From Achromobacter marplatensis (lineage in GTDB: Bacteria; Pseudomonadota; Gammaproteobacteria; Burkholderiales; Burkholderiaceae_B), in NCBI RefSeq assembly GCF_002209535.1, contig NZ_NJIG01000002.1, positions 310,001 to 374,000 on the forward strand: a stretch of DNA of 64,000 nucleotides, in the 5' to 3' direction. The notes below the pieces were generated by a model that made no database searches, was not told the origin of the DNA, and saw only the letters and a program-made list of their open reading frames with translations. The number at the start of each line of letters is the position of its first letter. Position 1 is the stretch's first letter. The position numbers and the translations under genes are program-made. This document shows positions 1 to 9,444 of this stretch, in pieces.

Positions 1-549
1 GCGCAGCAGTTCGCGGTGGGTCATGACCTTACCCCGGTGCGCCAGCAACGCGGCAAGCAGGCGGTATTCCATGGCGGTCAGATGCACGTGCTGGCCGGCG
101 CGTTCGACAACGCGTTTGGAGAAGTCGACGCGCACGTCGCCGAACGCAATCTCGGCCGCGTTGCCCGCGCCGCCGCGCGCATGCCGGCGCAGCAGCACGC
201 GCAGGCGGGCCAGCAGTTCGCTGACCCCGAAAGGCTTGGTCAGGTAGTCGTCGGCGCCAGCATCCAGCGCGGCCACCTTGTCGGCTTCGGCGCTGCGGGC
301 GGACAGCACCAGGACGGGCACTTCCGTCCAGCCGCGCAGTTCGCGGATCAGGGTCATGCCGTCTTCATCAGGCAGGCCCAGGTCCAGCACGATGGCGTCG
401 GGCTGCCGGGTGCCGGCCTCAATCAGGCCGCGGCGGACGGTGTCCGCCTCGTGCACCACGCACCCTTCGCTTTCCAACGCCTGGCGGACGAAGCGCCGGA
501 TGTTGGCGTCATCTTCAATGATCAGGACGGTAGGCTGGTAGTCGAACAT
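1..549 (-). CDS. kdpE: KdpE response regulator (partial, 3' end outside window)
   Basis: DNA-binding response regulator of the KdpD/KdpE system that activates the potassium-uptake operon. Only the first 183 codons are present; the gene runs off the left edge. The receiver domain fills about residues 5-120: acidic pocket E12/D13/D14, phospho-acceptor D56 in VLDLGLP, switch S83 and conserved K105 in LTKPF. The OmpR-type winged-helix domain starts near residue 130 and is cut before its end. The ATG lies 12 nt after the kdpD stop, so the two are surely co-transcribed. Receiver residues and gene order are seen directly; the regulatory role is family knowledge. Confidence 0.95.
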   Translation of the reverse strand, partial: MFDYQPTVLIIEDDANIRRFVRQALESEGCVVHEADTVRRGLIEAGTRQPDAIVLDLGLPDEDGMTLIRELRGWTEVPVLVLSARSAEADKVAALDAGADDYLTKPFGVSELLARLRVLLRRHARGGAGNAAEIAFGDVRVDFSKRVVERAGQHVHLTAMEYRLLAALLAHRGKVMTHRELLR

Positions 550-561
550 GCGGATGGCCGG

Positions 562-3348
562 TCAAAGGGTTTCGGGTTGGATCGCGGGCGGCGTGCCCAG
601 CGGCAGGCTGAAGACGAACTGCGCGCCGGAGGCCAGCCCGGGCGTGTGCTCGACCCAGATGCGGCCGTGATGGGCCGAGATGATGGCTTCGCACACGGCC
701 AGGCCCAGGCCGACGCCTGGCGTGGCCGATTCGCGCTCGCCGCGCGTGAATTTTTCGAAGATGCGGCGTTCGGCGCCAGGGGCGACGCCGGGGCCGTTGT
801 CGCTGACGGCCACGCGCAGTTCCGCTTCATGCACCGCGGCGTGGATGCGCAGCGTGCTGCCCGCCGGCGTGTATTTGGCCGCGTTCTCAAGCAGGTTGCA
901 CAGCACGCGTTCGATCAGTACGCCATCGCATTCCACCAGCGGCAATTGCGACAGGCTGGCCACGGTAACGTGATGGCCGGCCAGAGGTTCGCGCATGGCG
1001 GCCAGCGACGCGCCCACCAGTTCTTCGATGGATTGCCATTCCAGGCGCAGCGGGGTGTCGCGGCTTTGCAGCCGCGCCATGTCCAGCAGGTTGACGACCA
1101 GCGCATGCATGCGTTGCGCCTGGTCGCGCATGGCGCGGACGGTGTCCTGCACGTCGGGCGGCAGCGCCGTCTGCTGGCGCGTCAGGGTGTCGGTCATGCC
1201 GATCAGGCTGGTTAGCGGCGTGCGCAGGTCGTGCGACACGGCGGCCAACAGCGAGTTGCGCAGCCGTTCCGATTCCATGCTGACCAGCGCTTGCTGCGCT
1301 ACTTCCACGTAGTGCAAGCGCTCCAGCGCGATGGCGATCAGCGTGGCGTAGGCCTCGATCTGGCGCCGCGAATCGGGATGGGTGAACAGGCTGCGGCGGG
1401 GCGCGGCCAGCGCCAGTACTCCGCGCGTGCGCATGGGCGCCTTCAGCGGCAGGTACAGCAGATCGCTGTTGGACAGCGTGGCGGTGCCGGCACCGGCCGG
1501 CTGGCCGTGGTCATAGACCCATTGGGCAAGCGCGGATTCCAGGGGCGGCATGTCGTCGGCCGCGGGCGAGGCCAGCTTCAGGCGGTCGTCCAGGCCCAGG
1601 ATGTACAGCGCGCAGCGCGAGCCGAAGGTGGCATGCACGAAGGCGCCGGCCGAGGCCACGATCTGTTCGGGCAGCAACGCCGACGACAGTTCGCGGGCGA
1701 ACTCGTACAGGCTGCGCGCATCGGCCTCGCGCTTGACCGAGGCCTGGGCCTGCAGGCGCAGCCCTGCCGTTAGTTGACCGATCAGCAGGCCCACGGACAG
1801 CAGGACGCCGAAGGTCAGCAGGTACTGCACGTCCGAGACGGCGAACGAGGCCAGCGGCTGCACGAAGAAAAAGTCGAACAGCCCCACGCTGACGACGGAG
1901 GCCAGCGCGGCTGGCCCGCGTCCATGTCGCAGCGCCACGCCCACCACCGCCAGCAGGAACAGCATGACGATGTTGGTCTGGTGCAGTACAGGAAAGGCCA
2001 GCATCGACAGGCCCGTGGCCGCCGCGCAATAGCACAGCGCCCAGGCGTAGCCGGCCAGTGGGCGGGCATTGCGTTCGTCGCCGTTCTGGCCTGCCCGGCG
2101 CCCCAGCGTGAGCGGGTCGCGGCCGGAAGCGGCGCTGGCGGGCAGGGGCGGGGCGCCCAGCCGGATGATGTCGATTTCGGGGCAGCCCGCAGCCAGCATG
2201 TCGGCGAAGCTGTGCCGGCGCCATAGCCAGCCGGGCGTGATGGCCGCCGTCAGCAAGGCCGACACCGACAGGCGCAGGCGTTGCAGGCCCGTGGCCCGCG
2301 TGCGGCCGACGATGGCCTTGGTGATGTTGTGCCGGCGCACGTAGCGCACCACGGCATCGACCATGTCGCCGCCGGCCAGGGTTTCGGTGCGCGCGCCCAG
2401 GGAATCCGCCAGGGCCAGGCTGCGCTGCATGCGGTCTTGCTCGGCCTGCGGCGTGGGCGCCGCGCGCGGCGTATCGATGGTGACGACGTGCAGGTCGCAT
2501 TCCAGCTGCTGGCTCAGCCGGTGCGCGCTGCGGATCACGTATTCGGCGTCGATGTCCGGACCGATGCAGGCGACCACGGCTTCGCGGGTGCGCCAGACGG
2601 GTTCGATCGCGCGGTCGCGCCGATAGGCCTGGACGTCGTCGTCGACGTGGTCGGCGGTGCGGCGCAGCGCCAGTTCGCGCAAGGCGATCAGGTTGCCCTT
2701 GCGGAAGAAATTGCGGGTGGCGTGGCGGGCCTGTTCGGGCAGGTAGACCTTGCCTTCCTTCAATCGCCGCAGCAGCTCGTCGGCCGACAGGTCCACCAGG
2801 ATGACTTCGTCGGCGGCGTCGAAGACCTCGTCGGGCACGGTCTCCCAGACGCGCACGCCGGTGATGCTGCCCACCGCTTCGTTCAGGCTGTCCAGATGCT
2901 GCACGTTCAGCGTGGTCCAGACGTCGATGCCGGCCGACAGCAATTCCTGGATGTCCTGCCAGCGCTTGGCGTGGCGGGAACCGGGTGCGTTCGAGTGCGC
3001 CAGTTCATCCACCAGGACCAGGCCGGGCCGGGCGGCCAGCGCGCCGTCCAGGTCGAATTCCTTCAGCACATGGCCGCGGTACGCCACGTCTTTCAGCGGC
3101 AAGACCGCCAGGCCTTCCAGCAGGCTGGCGGTTTCGCGGCGGCCATGGGTTTCGACGATGCCGGCCAGCACGCTGACCCCCTGCGCGGCTTGCGCCCGGG
3201 CTGCGACCAGCATGGCGTAGGTCTTGCCCACGCCGGCCGATGACCCGAAGTACACGCGCAGCTTGCCGCGCACCGCCTGGCGCGCGGCGTCGTCCAAGGT
3301 TTTCAAGAGCGCGTCGGGGTCGGGACGCTCGCCAGCAATGTCAGCCAT
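562..3348 (-). CDS. kdpD: KdpD sensor histidine kinase
   Basis: Membrane sensor kinase, 928 aa, near the usual 890-930. Order of domains: N-terminal KdpD domain with a Walker-A-like GSSAGVGKT at residues 35-43, a universal-stress-protein-like domain (about 250-370), four closely spaced membrane segments (about 430-535), a GAF-like region, then the kinase: H-box with H706 (SHDLRTPL), N-box N822 (LLENAAKY), and G boxes DNGPGV (about 850) and GVGLGL (about 878). All catalytic motifs are intact. It starts 51 nt after kdpC and ends 12 nt before kdpE. Senses low K+/ionic state and phosphorylates KdpE (family knowledge). Confidence 0.97.
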   Translation of the reverse strand: MADIAGERPDPDALLKTLDDAARQAVRGKLRVYFGSSAGVGKTYAMLVAARAQAAQGVSVLAGIVETHGRRETASLLEGLAVLPLKDVAYRGHVLKEFDLDGALAARPGLVLVDELAHSNAPGSRHAKRWQDIQELLSAGIDVWTTLNVQHLDSLNEAVGSITGVRVWETVPDEVFDAADEVILVDLSADELLRRLKEGKVYLPEQARHATRNFFRKGNLIALRELALRRTADHVDDDVQAYRRDRAIEPVWRTREAVVACIGPDIDAEYVIRSAHRLSQQLECDLHVVTIDTPRAAPTPQAEQDRMQRSLALADSLGARTETLAGGDMVDAVVRYVRRHNITKAIVGRTRATGLQRLRLSVSALLTAAITPGWLWRRHSFADMLAAGCPEIDIIRLGAPPLPASAASGRDPLTLGRRAGQNGDERNARPLAGYAWALCYCAAATGLSMLAFPVLHQTNIVMLFLLAVVGVALRHGRGPAALASVVSVGLFDFFFVQPLASFAVSDVQYLLTFGVLLSVGLLIGQLTAGLRLQAQASVKREADARSLYEFARELSSALLPEQIVASAGAFVHATFGSRCALYILGLDDRLKLASPAADDMPPLESALAQWVYDHGQPAGAGTATLSNSDLLYLPLKAPMRTRGVLALAAPRRSLFTHPDSRRQIEAYATLIAIALERLHYVEVAQQALVSMESERLRNSLLAAVSHDLRTPLTSLIGMTDTLTRQQTALPPDVQDTVRAMRDQAQRMHALVVNLLDMARLQSRDTPLRLEWQSIEELVGASLAAMREPLAGHHVTVASLSQLPLVECDGVLIERVLCNLLENAAKYTPAGSTLRIHAAVHEAELRVAVSDNGPGVAPGAERRIFEKFTRGERESATPGVGLGLAVCEAIISAHHGRIWVEHTPGLASGAQFVFSLPLGTPPAIQPETL

Positions 3349-3399
3349 GAACGCGCAAGGGTTGGGTGGGGAAGGCTGGCAATACTATACGCTGCGGCA

Positions 3400-4020
3400 T
3401 CAGCGTCCCGTGCCCAGTTGGTCCAGCGCCAGGTTCAGCATCAGGACATTGACGACGGGGTCGCCCAGCACGCCCAGCCAGGACTTTTCGGTATTGGCCT
3501 GGATCAGGGCATCGACCTGTTCGCGGGGCAGGTGCCGCGCGCGGGCGACCCGCGCCGCCTGGTAGCTTGCCGCGGCCGGGCTGATGTGCGGGTCCAGCCC
3601 GCTGCCCGAGGCCGTGATCAGATCCACGGGCACGGGCGTGGGGTTCTCGGGGTCGGCTGCTTTGAGCGCCGCGATGCGGGCCTGGATGGCTTCGGCCAGC
3701 GCGGGGTTGCGCGGACCCAGGTTCGACCCGCCCGAGGCTGCGGCGTTGTACGGCATTGGCGCGGTGGCCGACGGGCGGCTCCAGAAGTACTGGGGCGACG
3801 TGAAGGACTGCCCGATCAGTTCCGAGCCGACGACCTTGTCGCCCTGCTTGATCAGCGAACCCGCCGCTTCGTGCGGGAATACCGCGGCCGCCACGCCGCT
3901 GGTCAGGAAGGGGTAGGCCAGGCCCGTCACCAGGGACAGGGCGGCGAAGACGACCAGTGCCGGACGCAGGATGCCGCCCGAGTACGGCCGCGCGGGGGCG
4001 GATTGCGTTGCGTGTTTCAT
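3400..4020 (-). CDS. kdpC: potassium-transporting ATPase subunit KdpC
   Basis: Small subunit of the KdpFABC potassium pump, 206 aa (family about 190-205). One membrane anchor near residues 18-40 is followed by a periplasmic domain with the family signature [16 protein letters not shown] and, later, [15 protein letters not shown] and NVLMLN. It stabilises the pump and raises K+ affinity. Start ATG at 4020 lies 43 nt after the kdpB stop. Identification is unambiguous. Confidence 0.97.
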   Translation of the reverse strand: MKHATQSAPARPYSGGILRPALVVFAALSLVTGLAYPFLTSGVAAAVFPHEAAGSLIKQGDKVVGSELIGQSFTSPQYFWSRPSATAPMPYNAAASGGSNLGPRNPALAEAIQARIAALKAADPENPTPVPVDLITASGSGLDPHISPAAASYQAARVARARHLPREQVDALIQANTEKSWLGVLGDPVVNVLMLNLALDQLGTGR

Positions 4021-4063
4021 GATGGATTCCTTTCTTCAGTTGGGCTGGATGCGGCGGACGGGG

Positions 4064-6223
4064 TCAGACCCAGCCCAACGCGGTCAGCACCATGTCGACC
4101 AGCTTGATGCCCACGAAGGGCACCAGCAGGCCGCCCAGGCCATAGATCAGCAGGTTGCGGCGCAGCAGCACGGACGCGCCCAGGGGCCGGTAACGCACGC
4201 CTTTGAGCGCCAACGGGATCAGCACGACGATGATCAGCGCGTTGAAGATCACGGCTGACAGGATGGCGGAGGCCGGTGTGGTGAGGCCCATGATGTTCAG
4301 CACGTTGAGCTGCGGATAGACCGTGGCGAACGCGGCGGGAATGATGGCGAAGTACTTGGCCACGTCGTTGGCCACGCTGAACGTCGTCAGCGCGCCGCGG
4401 GTCATCAGCATCTGCTTGCCGATTTCGACGATCTCGATGAGCTTGGTCGGGTTGGAGTCCAGGTCCACCATGTTGCCGGCTTCTTTGGCGGCCTGGGTGC
4501 CCGAGTTCATCGCCACCGCCACATCGGCCTGCGCCAGTGCGGGCGCGTCATTGGTGCCGTCGCCCGTCATCGCCACCAGCCGGCCTTCGGACTGATAGGC
4601 GCGGATTAGCTTCAACTTGGCCTCGGGCGTGGCTTCCGCCAGGAAGTCGTCCACGCCGGCCTCGGCCGCGATGGAGGCCGCCGTCAGCTTGTTGTCGCCC
4701 GTGATCATCACCGTCTTGATGCCCATGCGGCGCAGTTCGGCAAAGCGCGACTGGATGTCGGGTTTGACGATGTCTTTCAGTTCCACCACGCCCAGCGCAC
4801 GGTTGCCGTCGCTGACCATCAGCGGCGTGCTGCCGCGGCGGGCCACGTCTTCGGCCAGACGCAAGACCTGGTCCGGCACGGTCGTCTCCTGCGCGGCCAG
4901 CCAGGCCTGGATCGCATCGACCGCGCCTTTGCGGATCATGCGGTCGCCCAGGTTCACGCCGCTCATGCGCGACTGCGCCGTGAAGGGCACGAATTCGACC
5001 TCGGCCATGTGGGGTGCGGGCGCGTGGATGGCTTTGTCGGCCAGCGCCACGATGCTGCGGCCTTCCGGCGTTTCGTCGGCCAGCGAGGCCAGGCGGGCCG
5101 CATCCGCCAGTTCACGCGGGGAGACGCCCGGCGCGGGCAGGAAGGTGGAGGCCTGGCGGTTGCCGAAGGTGATGGTGCCGGTCTTGTCCAGCAGCAGCAC
5201 ATCGACGTCGCCCGCCGCTTCCACCGCGCGGCCCGACGTGGCGATGACGTTGGCGCTCATCATGCGGCTCATGCCTGCCACGCCGATGGCCGACAGCAGG
5301 CCGCCGATGGTGGTGGGGATCAGGCAGACCAGCAGCGCCACCAGCACGGTCACGGTGACCGCCGAGCCGCCGCCGGCCGCGCTGACCGCGTAGATCGAGA
5401 ACGGCATCAGGGTCACGACGACCAGCAGGAACACCACGGTCAGCCCGACCAGCAGGATGGTCAGCGCCAGTTCGTTCGGCGTCTTCTGGCGCTTGGCGCC
5501 TTCCACCATGGCGATCATGCGGTCCAGGAAGCTCTCGCCGGGATCGGCCGCGATGCGCACGAAGATCCAGTCGGAGAGCACGCGCGTGCCGCCCGTGACC
5601 GACGAGAAGTCGCCGCCGGATTCGCGGATGACGGGCGCGGATTCGCCGGTGATGGCGCTTTCGTCCACCGAGGCGACGCCCGCGATCACTTGCCCGTCGC
5701 CGGGGATGGTCTCGCCGGCTTCAACCAGCACCACGTCGTCGCGGCGCAGCAGGCCCGAGGGCTGGCTGACGGCCTGGTCGCGCCATTGCCCGGGCTGCGC
5801 GTCGCGGATGTCCGCCTCGCGGAAATTCTTTAGCAGACGGGCATTGATGGTGGTGCGCAGGCCGCGCAAGGTGGCCGCCTGCTGCTTGCCGCGCCCCTCG
5901 GCCAATGCTTCGGCGAAGTTGGCGAACAGCACGGTGAACCACAGCCATACGGAGATGGCCAGGATGAAGCCCGCAGGGGCCTCGGCCTGGCCGCGCAGGG
6001 CCATCACCCACAGCAAGGTCGTCAGGATGCTGCCGACGTAGACCACGAACATCACGGGGTTCTTCAACTGCGCGGCGGGCGAAAGCTTGCGCAGGCTGTC
6101 CAGCACGGCGGGCCCGACCAGCGAGCGCGACCACATGCAGAAGGAACGGTCTTGGGACGCAGCGGCGGGCGCGCGGGCGGCACCGCCGCCTGCGCTGGTT
6201 GTTGGCATTTCAATCTTGGCCAT
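4064..6223 (-). CDS. kdpB: potassium-transporting ATPase subunit KdpB (P-type ATPase)
   Basis: Catalytic ATP-hydrolysing subunit of KdpFABC, 719 aa from the ATG at 6223, which has AGGAAAG seven bases upstream. P-type ATPase hallmarks are present: TGES at residues 192-195 (actuator), phosphorylated D346 in DKTGTIT, and [16 protein letters not shown] in the C-terminal half. Membrane segments lie around residues 57-75, 85-103, 253-275 and 288-312, with three more at the C-terminus. The family residues for K+ coupling near [16 protein letters not shown] are intact. An in-frame upstream extension to 6295 overlaps the kdpA end and is not used. Confidence 0.97.
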   Translation of the reverse strand: MAKIEMPTTSAGGGAARAPAAASQDRSFCMWSRSLVGPAVLDSLRKLSPAAQLKNPVMFVVYVGSILTTLLWVMALRGQAEAPAGFILAISVWLWFTVLFANFAEALAEGRGKQQAATLRGLRTTINARLLKNFREADIRDAQPGQWRDQAVSQPSGLLRRDDVVLVEAGETIPGDGQVIAGVASVDESAITGESAPVIRESGGDFSSVTGGTRVLSDWIFVRIAADPGESFLDRMIAMVEGAKRQKTPNELALTILLVGLTVVFLLVVVTLMPFSIYAVSAAGGGSAVTVTVLVALLVCLIPTTIGGLLSAIGVAGMSRMMSANVIATSGRAVEAAGDVDVLLLDKTGTITFGNRQASTFLPAPGVSPRELADAARLASLADETPEGRSIVALADKAIHAPAPHMAEVEFVPFTAQSRMSGVNLGDRMIRKGAVDAIQAWLAAQETTVPDQVLRLAEDVARRGSTPLMVSDGNRALGVVELKDIVKPDIQSRFAELRRMGIKTVMITGDNKLTAASIAAEAGVDDFLAEATPEAKLKLIRAYQSEGRLVAMTGDGTNDAPALAQADVAVAMNSGTQAAKEAGNMVDLDSNPTKLIEIVEIGKQMLMTRGALTTFSVANDVAKYFAIIPAAFATVYPQLNVLNIMGLTTPASAILSAVIFNALIIVVLIPLALKGVRYRPLGASVLLRRNLLIYGLGGLLVPFVGIKLVDMVLTALGWV

Positions 6224-6245
6224 TTTCTTTCCTAGCCTGTTGCAT

Positions 6246-8042
6246 TCAGGGTTGCAGGTGTTCCGCGACCGGGCCCAAGGCCAGCGCGGGCACATATGTC
6301 AGGGCGCCCACCAGCAGCACGGCGCCGATGAGCAGCACCACGAAGAGGGGACCGGTCGTGGGCATGCTGCCGGGGCCGGCGGGCAGCCGGCGCTTGGCCG
6401 CCAGCGACCCGGCCATCGCCATCACGGCGATGATCACGGCAAAACGGCCGAACCACATGGCGATGCCCAGCAGCACGTTGTAGAAGGGCGTGTTGGCGGA
6501 CAACCCGGCGAAGGCGCTGCCGTTGTTGTTGGCGGCGGAGGACAGCGCGTAGAGGATTTCCGAGAAGCCGTGGATGCCGGGGTTCAGCACCCCCGCCTGG
6601 CCGGCCGACACGGAGACGGCCAACGCGGTGCCGCCCAGCACCAGCAGCGGCGTTGCCAGGATGACGATGGAGACCATCTTCATGTCGTAGGCCTCGATCT
6701 TCTTGCCCAGGTATTCGGGCGTCCGGCCGATCATCAGGCCGGCAATGAAGACCCCCAGGATGGCAAAGGCGAGCATGCCGTAGAGACCGGATCCCACGCC
6801 GCCGTAGACCACTTCGCCCAACTGCATCAGCAACATCGGCGACAGCCCGCCCATCGCGGTCAGGGAGTCATGCATGCCGTTGACCGCACCGCAGGAGGCG
6901 GCCGTGGTGATGACGGCGAACAGCGATGTCGCGGCGATGCCGAAGCGCGTTTCCTTACCTTCCATGTTGCCGCCCGGCGAGAACGCGGTCATTGCGCTGT
7001 CGGCGCCGGCCTGGGCCGCCATGGGGTTGGGCTGCTGCTCAAAGTAGGCGGTGCCCAACGCGAAGGCGGCGAACAGCACCGTCATCGCCGCCAGGATCGC
7101 GATGCCCTGGCGCCGGCTGCCCACCATCTCGCCGAAGGTGAAGCACAGCGCGGCGGGGATCGCCAGAATCGCCAGCATCTCCAGGAAGTTCGCCAGCGGC
7201 GTCGAGTTCTCGAACGGATGCGCCGAGTTGGCGTTGAAGAAGCCGCCGCCGTTGGTGCCCAGCAGCTTGATGGCTTCTTGCGAGGCCACCGGGCCCATCG
7301 CCAGCGTCTGCGTCGAGGTGACGGCGGGATCGGTCACGGGCTGGCCCTTGGCATCCAGCACCGGCTGGCCCTGGGCGTCCACGCGCGGCTGGTCGTAATG
7401 CAGGGCTTCCACCGTCTGCACGTCCTGGTAGGGGCTGAAGTTCTGGATCACACCCTGGCTGACGAGCGCCAGCGCCAGCACGAAGGACAGGGGCAGCAGC
7501 ACATACAGCGTGCAGCGGACCATGTCGGCCCAGAAGTTGCCGACGGTGGCCGAGCAGTGCCGCGCCAGCCCGCGGATCAGCGCGAACAGGACGGCGATGC
7601 CGGTGGCGGCCGAGACGAAGTTCTGCACCGTCAGCGCCAGCATCTGCGTCAGGTAGCTCATCGTGGATTCGCCGGCATAGCCTTGCCAGTTGGTGTTGGC
7701 GACGAAGCTGATGGCGGTGTTCAGGGCCGAGTCCGGCGTCACGGCGCCCATGCCGGCCGGGTTCAGCGGCAGCATGCCCTGGAGCCGTTGCAGGCCGTAG
7801 ACGACCACGATGCCCAGGATGTTGAAGGCCAGCACGGCCAGGGTGTAGCGCTTCCAGCCCATCTCGGCCTGCGGGTCGATGCCCGCAAGCCGGTATATGC
7901 CGCGCTCAAGCGGGCGGCCCCAGGCGGTCAGCCGGGATTGCCCGTTTTCCATGGCGATGCGGATGTAGCGCCCGAGCAGGGGCGCGATCGCAAGCAGGAC
8001 TGCCAGGTACAGGACCAGCAATCCGACGAATTCGGCGGTCAT
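6246..8042 (-). CDS. kdpA: potassium-transporting ATPase subunit KdpA
   Basis: Channel-like K+-translocating subunit, 598 aa, a little longer than the E. coli protein (557). About ten membrane segments; signature stretches [18 protein letters not shown]-type (here ...HPFENST) and NNNGSAFAG are present. The chosen ATG at 8042 overlaps the kdpF stop in an ATGA and has GGAG upstream; the longer in-frame reading to 8117 would run through kdpF and is rejected. Extra residues sit in a periplasmic loop rich in Q, D and P (about residues 205-235). Confidence 0.97.
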   Translation of the reverse strand: MTAEFVGLLVLYLAVLLAIAPLLGRYIRIAMENGQSRLTAWGRPLERGIYRLAGIDPQAEMGWKRYTLAVLAFNILGIVVVYGLQRLQGMLPLNPAGMGAVTPDSALNTAISFVANTNWQGYAGESTMSYLTQMLALTVQNFVSAATGIAVLFALIRGLARHCSATVGNFWADMVRCTLYVLLPLSFVLALALVSQGVIQNFSPYQDVQTVEALHYDQPRVDAQGQPVLDAKGQPVTDPAVTSTQTLAMGPVASQEAIKLLGTNGGGFFNANSAHPFENSTPLANFLEMLAILAIPAALCFTFGEMVGSRRQGIAILAAMTVLFAAFALGTAYFEQQPNPMAAQAGADSAMTAFSPGGNMEGKETRFGIAATSLFAVITTAASCGAVNGMHDSLTAMGGLSPMLLMQLGEVVYGGVGSGLYGMLAFAILGVFIAGLMIGRTPEYLGKKIEAYDMKMVSIVILATPLLVLGGTALAVSVSAGQAGVLNPGIHGFSEILYALSSAANNNGSAFAGLSANTPFYNVLLGIAMWFGRFAVIIAVMAMAGSLAAKRRLPAGPGSMPTTGPLFVVLLIGAVLLVGALTYVPALALGPVAEHLQP

Positions 8043-8131
8043 CAGAATTTCTCCGGTTTGAACAGGGCGACCAGCAGGTACACGAACAGCAGGGCGGCGG
8101 TCAGGCCGCTGACCCAATAGAGCCAGTTCAT
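8042..8131 (-). CDS. kdpF: KdpF small membrane subunit
   Basis: A 29-residue single-span peptide, [10 protein letters not shown]...VALFKPEKF, matching the size and the C-terminal FKPEKF ending typical of KdpF, which stabilises the pump in the membrane. Too short for many gene finders. Its stop overlaps the kdpA start (ATGA) and its own ATG overlaps the stop of the micro-ORF upstream, so translation is probably coupled through all three. Confidence 0.93.
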   Translation of the reverse strand: MNWLYWVSGLTAALLFVYLLVALFKPEKF

Positions 8132-8226
8132 GACGGCTCTCCCGTAGACAGGGCTTCGCAGAAGCGCAGCAGGGCGACAGTCAGCCCGGCCATGACGGCG
8201 AAGACGGCGATATAGATGGCATCCAC
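8128..8226 (-). CDS. 32-aa membrane micro-ORF leading the kdp operon
   Basis: Reading from a GTG at 8226 gives 32 residues, starting M(V)[13 protein letters not shown] and ending in [12 protein letters not shown]: one hydrophobic span followed by a short polar tail. A strong ribosome site, GGGAGG, lies six bases before the GTG, stronger than that of kdpF. The TGA overlaps the kdpF ATG. This is the first reading frame of the operon, about 120 nt after the likely transcription start. It could be an accessory pump subunit or only a device delivering ribosomes to kdpF. I do not recognise a named family; function is inference. Confidence 0.6.
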   Translation of the reverse strand: MDAIYIAVFAVMAGLTVALLRFCEALSTGEPS

Positions 8227-8352
8227 GTTTTTCCTCCCGGGAGCACGGCTCCCTTCGAACGACGGGCCTGCGCGGCAAAGGCGGATGCGCGCCGGGCAGG
8301 CCAGGTGACCAATCAGGACACCGGCAGGTTACGGAGCAGGGGATAAAAACGG

Positions 8353-8391
8353 GATATACGTTCGGGAGGGGGGTGTAAACAAAAAATAAAG
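8353..8391 (-). promoter_or_regulatory. kdp promoter with KdpE-like operator
   Basis: On the minus strand a T-rich run leads into TTTACACCCCCCTCCCG (8363-8391), closely resembling the T-rich, C-rich site bound by KdpE in front of the E. coli kdpFABC operon (a T run, TTTACA, then CCCCGCCCG). Immediately downstream is a possible -10, TATATC (8353-8358). Position 120-140 bp before the first reading frame fits. Binding is inferred from similarity. Confidence 0.6.
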
Positions 8392-8400
8392 AGGGGTGGG

Positions 8401-8652
8401 CCCCCACGCTGCGCTCGCTTCGCGAGCTTGCTGCCCCCCGAGGGGGCTGCGCCGCCTTGGGGGCGGCCCGGCGGCGGCGCGGGCCCCACGCTGCGGGCGC
8501 TTTGCGCGCTTGCTGCCCCGCGAGGGGGCTGCGCCGCCTTGGGGGCGGCCCGGCGGCGGCGCAGGGAGGACCCCCACGCTGCGCGCGCTTTGCGCGCTTG
8601 CTGCCCCCCGAGGGGGCTGCGCCGCCTTGGGACGGCCCGGCGGCGGCGCGGC
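8401..8652. repeat. three tandem copies of an about 81-bp GC-rich repeat
   Basis: Units at about 8401-8481, 8484-8563 and 8571-8651. Each begins CCCCCACGCTGCG, passes through an imperfect hairpin (GCTCGCTTCGCGAGC in unit 1), then GCTGCCCCCCGAGGGGGC and CCTTGGGGGCGGCCCGGCGG. The internal palindromes let each unit fold. A diverged inverted copy is at 51015-51088. All three plus-strand frames stay open across it only because of base composition; no gene is called. Confidence 0.85.
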
Positions 8653-9159
8653 TATTCTGGTGGCGTGTGGGGCGTTCTTGCGAGCGTTGCGGGGTTCTTT
8701 TGGAGGGTGTTGCTGCCCTTTGGAGCCGCGCCCGATTCCGGGCATGCTGCGGTGGCGATCGTCATATTCCGGGATCGGCGGCATTTCTGAACTTGGCTCA
8801 ATTCGTGCTTTTTCGCCAAAAAATCCCAATATTTAGAACTTTGCGGTCAAATTGCACTACTGTGGTGCATGGAATATGTAAATGAATGCTCCGTCTTAGG
8901 GCATTCCCCTAGTGTGGCATTCCCGCACTTGGTGCAGAATCTCTTCCCATGCAGGTGAGGAGACAAAGCCCTGCATGGGCAAATACCGGCGGCACCGGTA
9001 CATAAAAAAAGTAAAGCAGTACTCAAAAAAAGCAAAACGCACAACGGCTGGCACCAGGCAGTGCCAGCCGTTGTCGCATAAAAAGCCCGAATATCATCCG
9101 CCAGGGCTTTTCAGACGCAGCGTTTCGCGCTATCCAGGTAGGGTCTGAACATCCTAGCT
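8653..9159. other. 507-bp gene-free region with four hairpins
   Basis: No convincing gene. It is less GC-rich than its surroundings from about 8790 on, and must hold the promoter of the symporter pair. Inverted repeats: CCCATGCAGG/CCTGCATGGG (8946-8955/8970-8979), TACCGG/CCGGTA (8984-9000), a 14-bp perfect stem (9041-9054/9061-9074), and AAAAGCCC/GGGCTTTT (about 9079-9113). No clear -35/-10 pair could be assigned. Confidence 0.6.
9028..9074 (-). terminator. strong minus-strand terminator-like hairpin with no gene in front of it
   Basis: The arms ACAACGGCTGGCAC (9041-9054) and GTGCCAGCCGTTGT (9061-9074) pair perfectly around a 6-base loop. Read on the minus strand the hairpin is followed by GCG, TTTT, GC and seven T (9028-9040), a classical intrinsic terminator. 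On the plus strand no T run follows. No minus-strand gene lies upstream of it in this interval. Confidence 0.6.
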
Positions 9160-9444
9160 ATGCCCGAACCCCTCGCTTCTACCTCCAAGCCCGCTTCCAC
9201 CCCCTATTGGCGCCGCAACTTGCGGCTGATCGTGTTGCAGCTGGCCGTCTGGGCGGCGCTTACCTTCATTCCCGCCTTTTTCGCCCGCAGCCTGACCTTC
9301 GATTTCATCGGCTGGCCGTTCGCTTTCTGGATGGCGGCCTACGGGGCGCCGCTGGCCTACCTGATCATCATCGGCGTGTATGCCCGGATCATGAACCGGG
9401 CCGACGAGCGCGCCGAGGCAGAAGCCGCGGGCGGGGACCGCTGA
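9160..9444 (+). CDS. DUF4212 small subunit of a sodium/solute symporter
   Basis: 94-aa protein with two membrane segments (about residues 23-45 and 50-76) and charged ends, matching the DUF4212 / putative solute:sodium symporter small-subunit family. It is paired with the large subunit that follows: its TGA overlaps the next ATG (TGATG), so translation is coupled. No clear ribosome site precedes the ATG at 9160. By family analogy it helps carry a small organic acid such as acetate or lactate; the substrate cannot be read here. Confidence 0.85.
   Translation: MPEPLASTSKPASTPYWRRNLRLIVLQLAVWAALTFIPAFFARSLTFDFIGWPFAFWMAAYGAPLAYLIIIGVYARIMNRADERAEAEAAGGDR

Noticed and set aside
8396-8885. Overlapping open frames in all three plus-strand phases across the GC repeat
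   Set aside because: They exist because the repeat is almost pure G+C and lacks stop codons; the same peptides repeat with the DNA units and have no ribosome site or family.
8974-9148. Basic 57-codon frame MGKYRRHRYIKK...
   Set aside because: GAGGAG is 12 bases away from the ATG and the frame runs straight through two long hairpins; it looks like chance.
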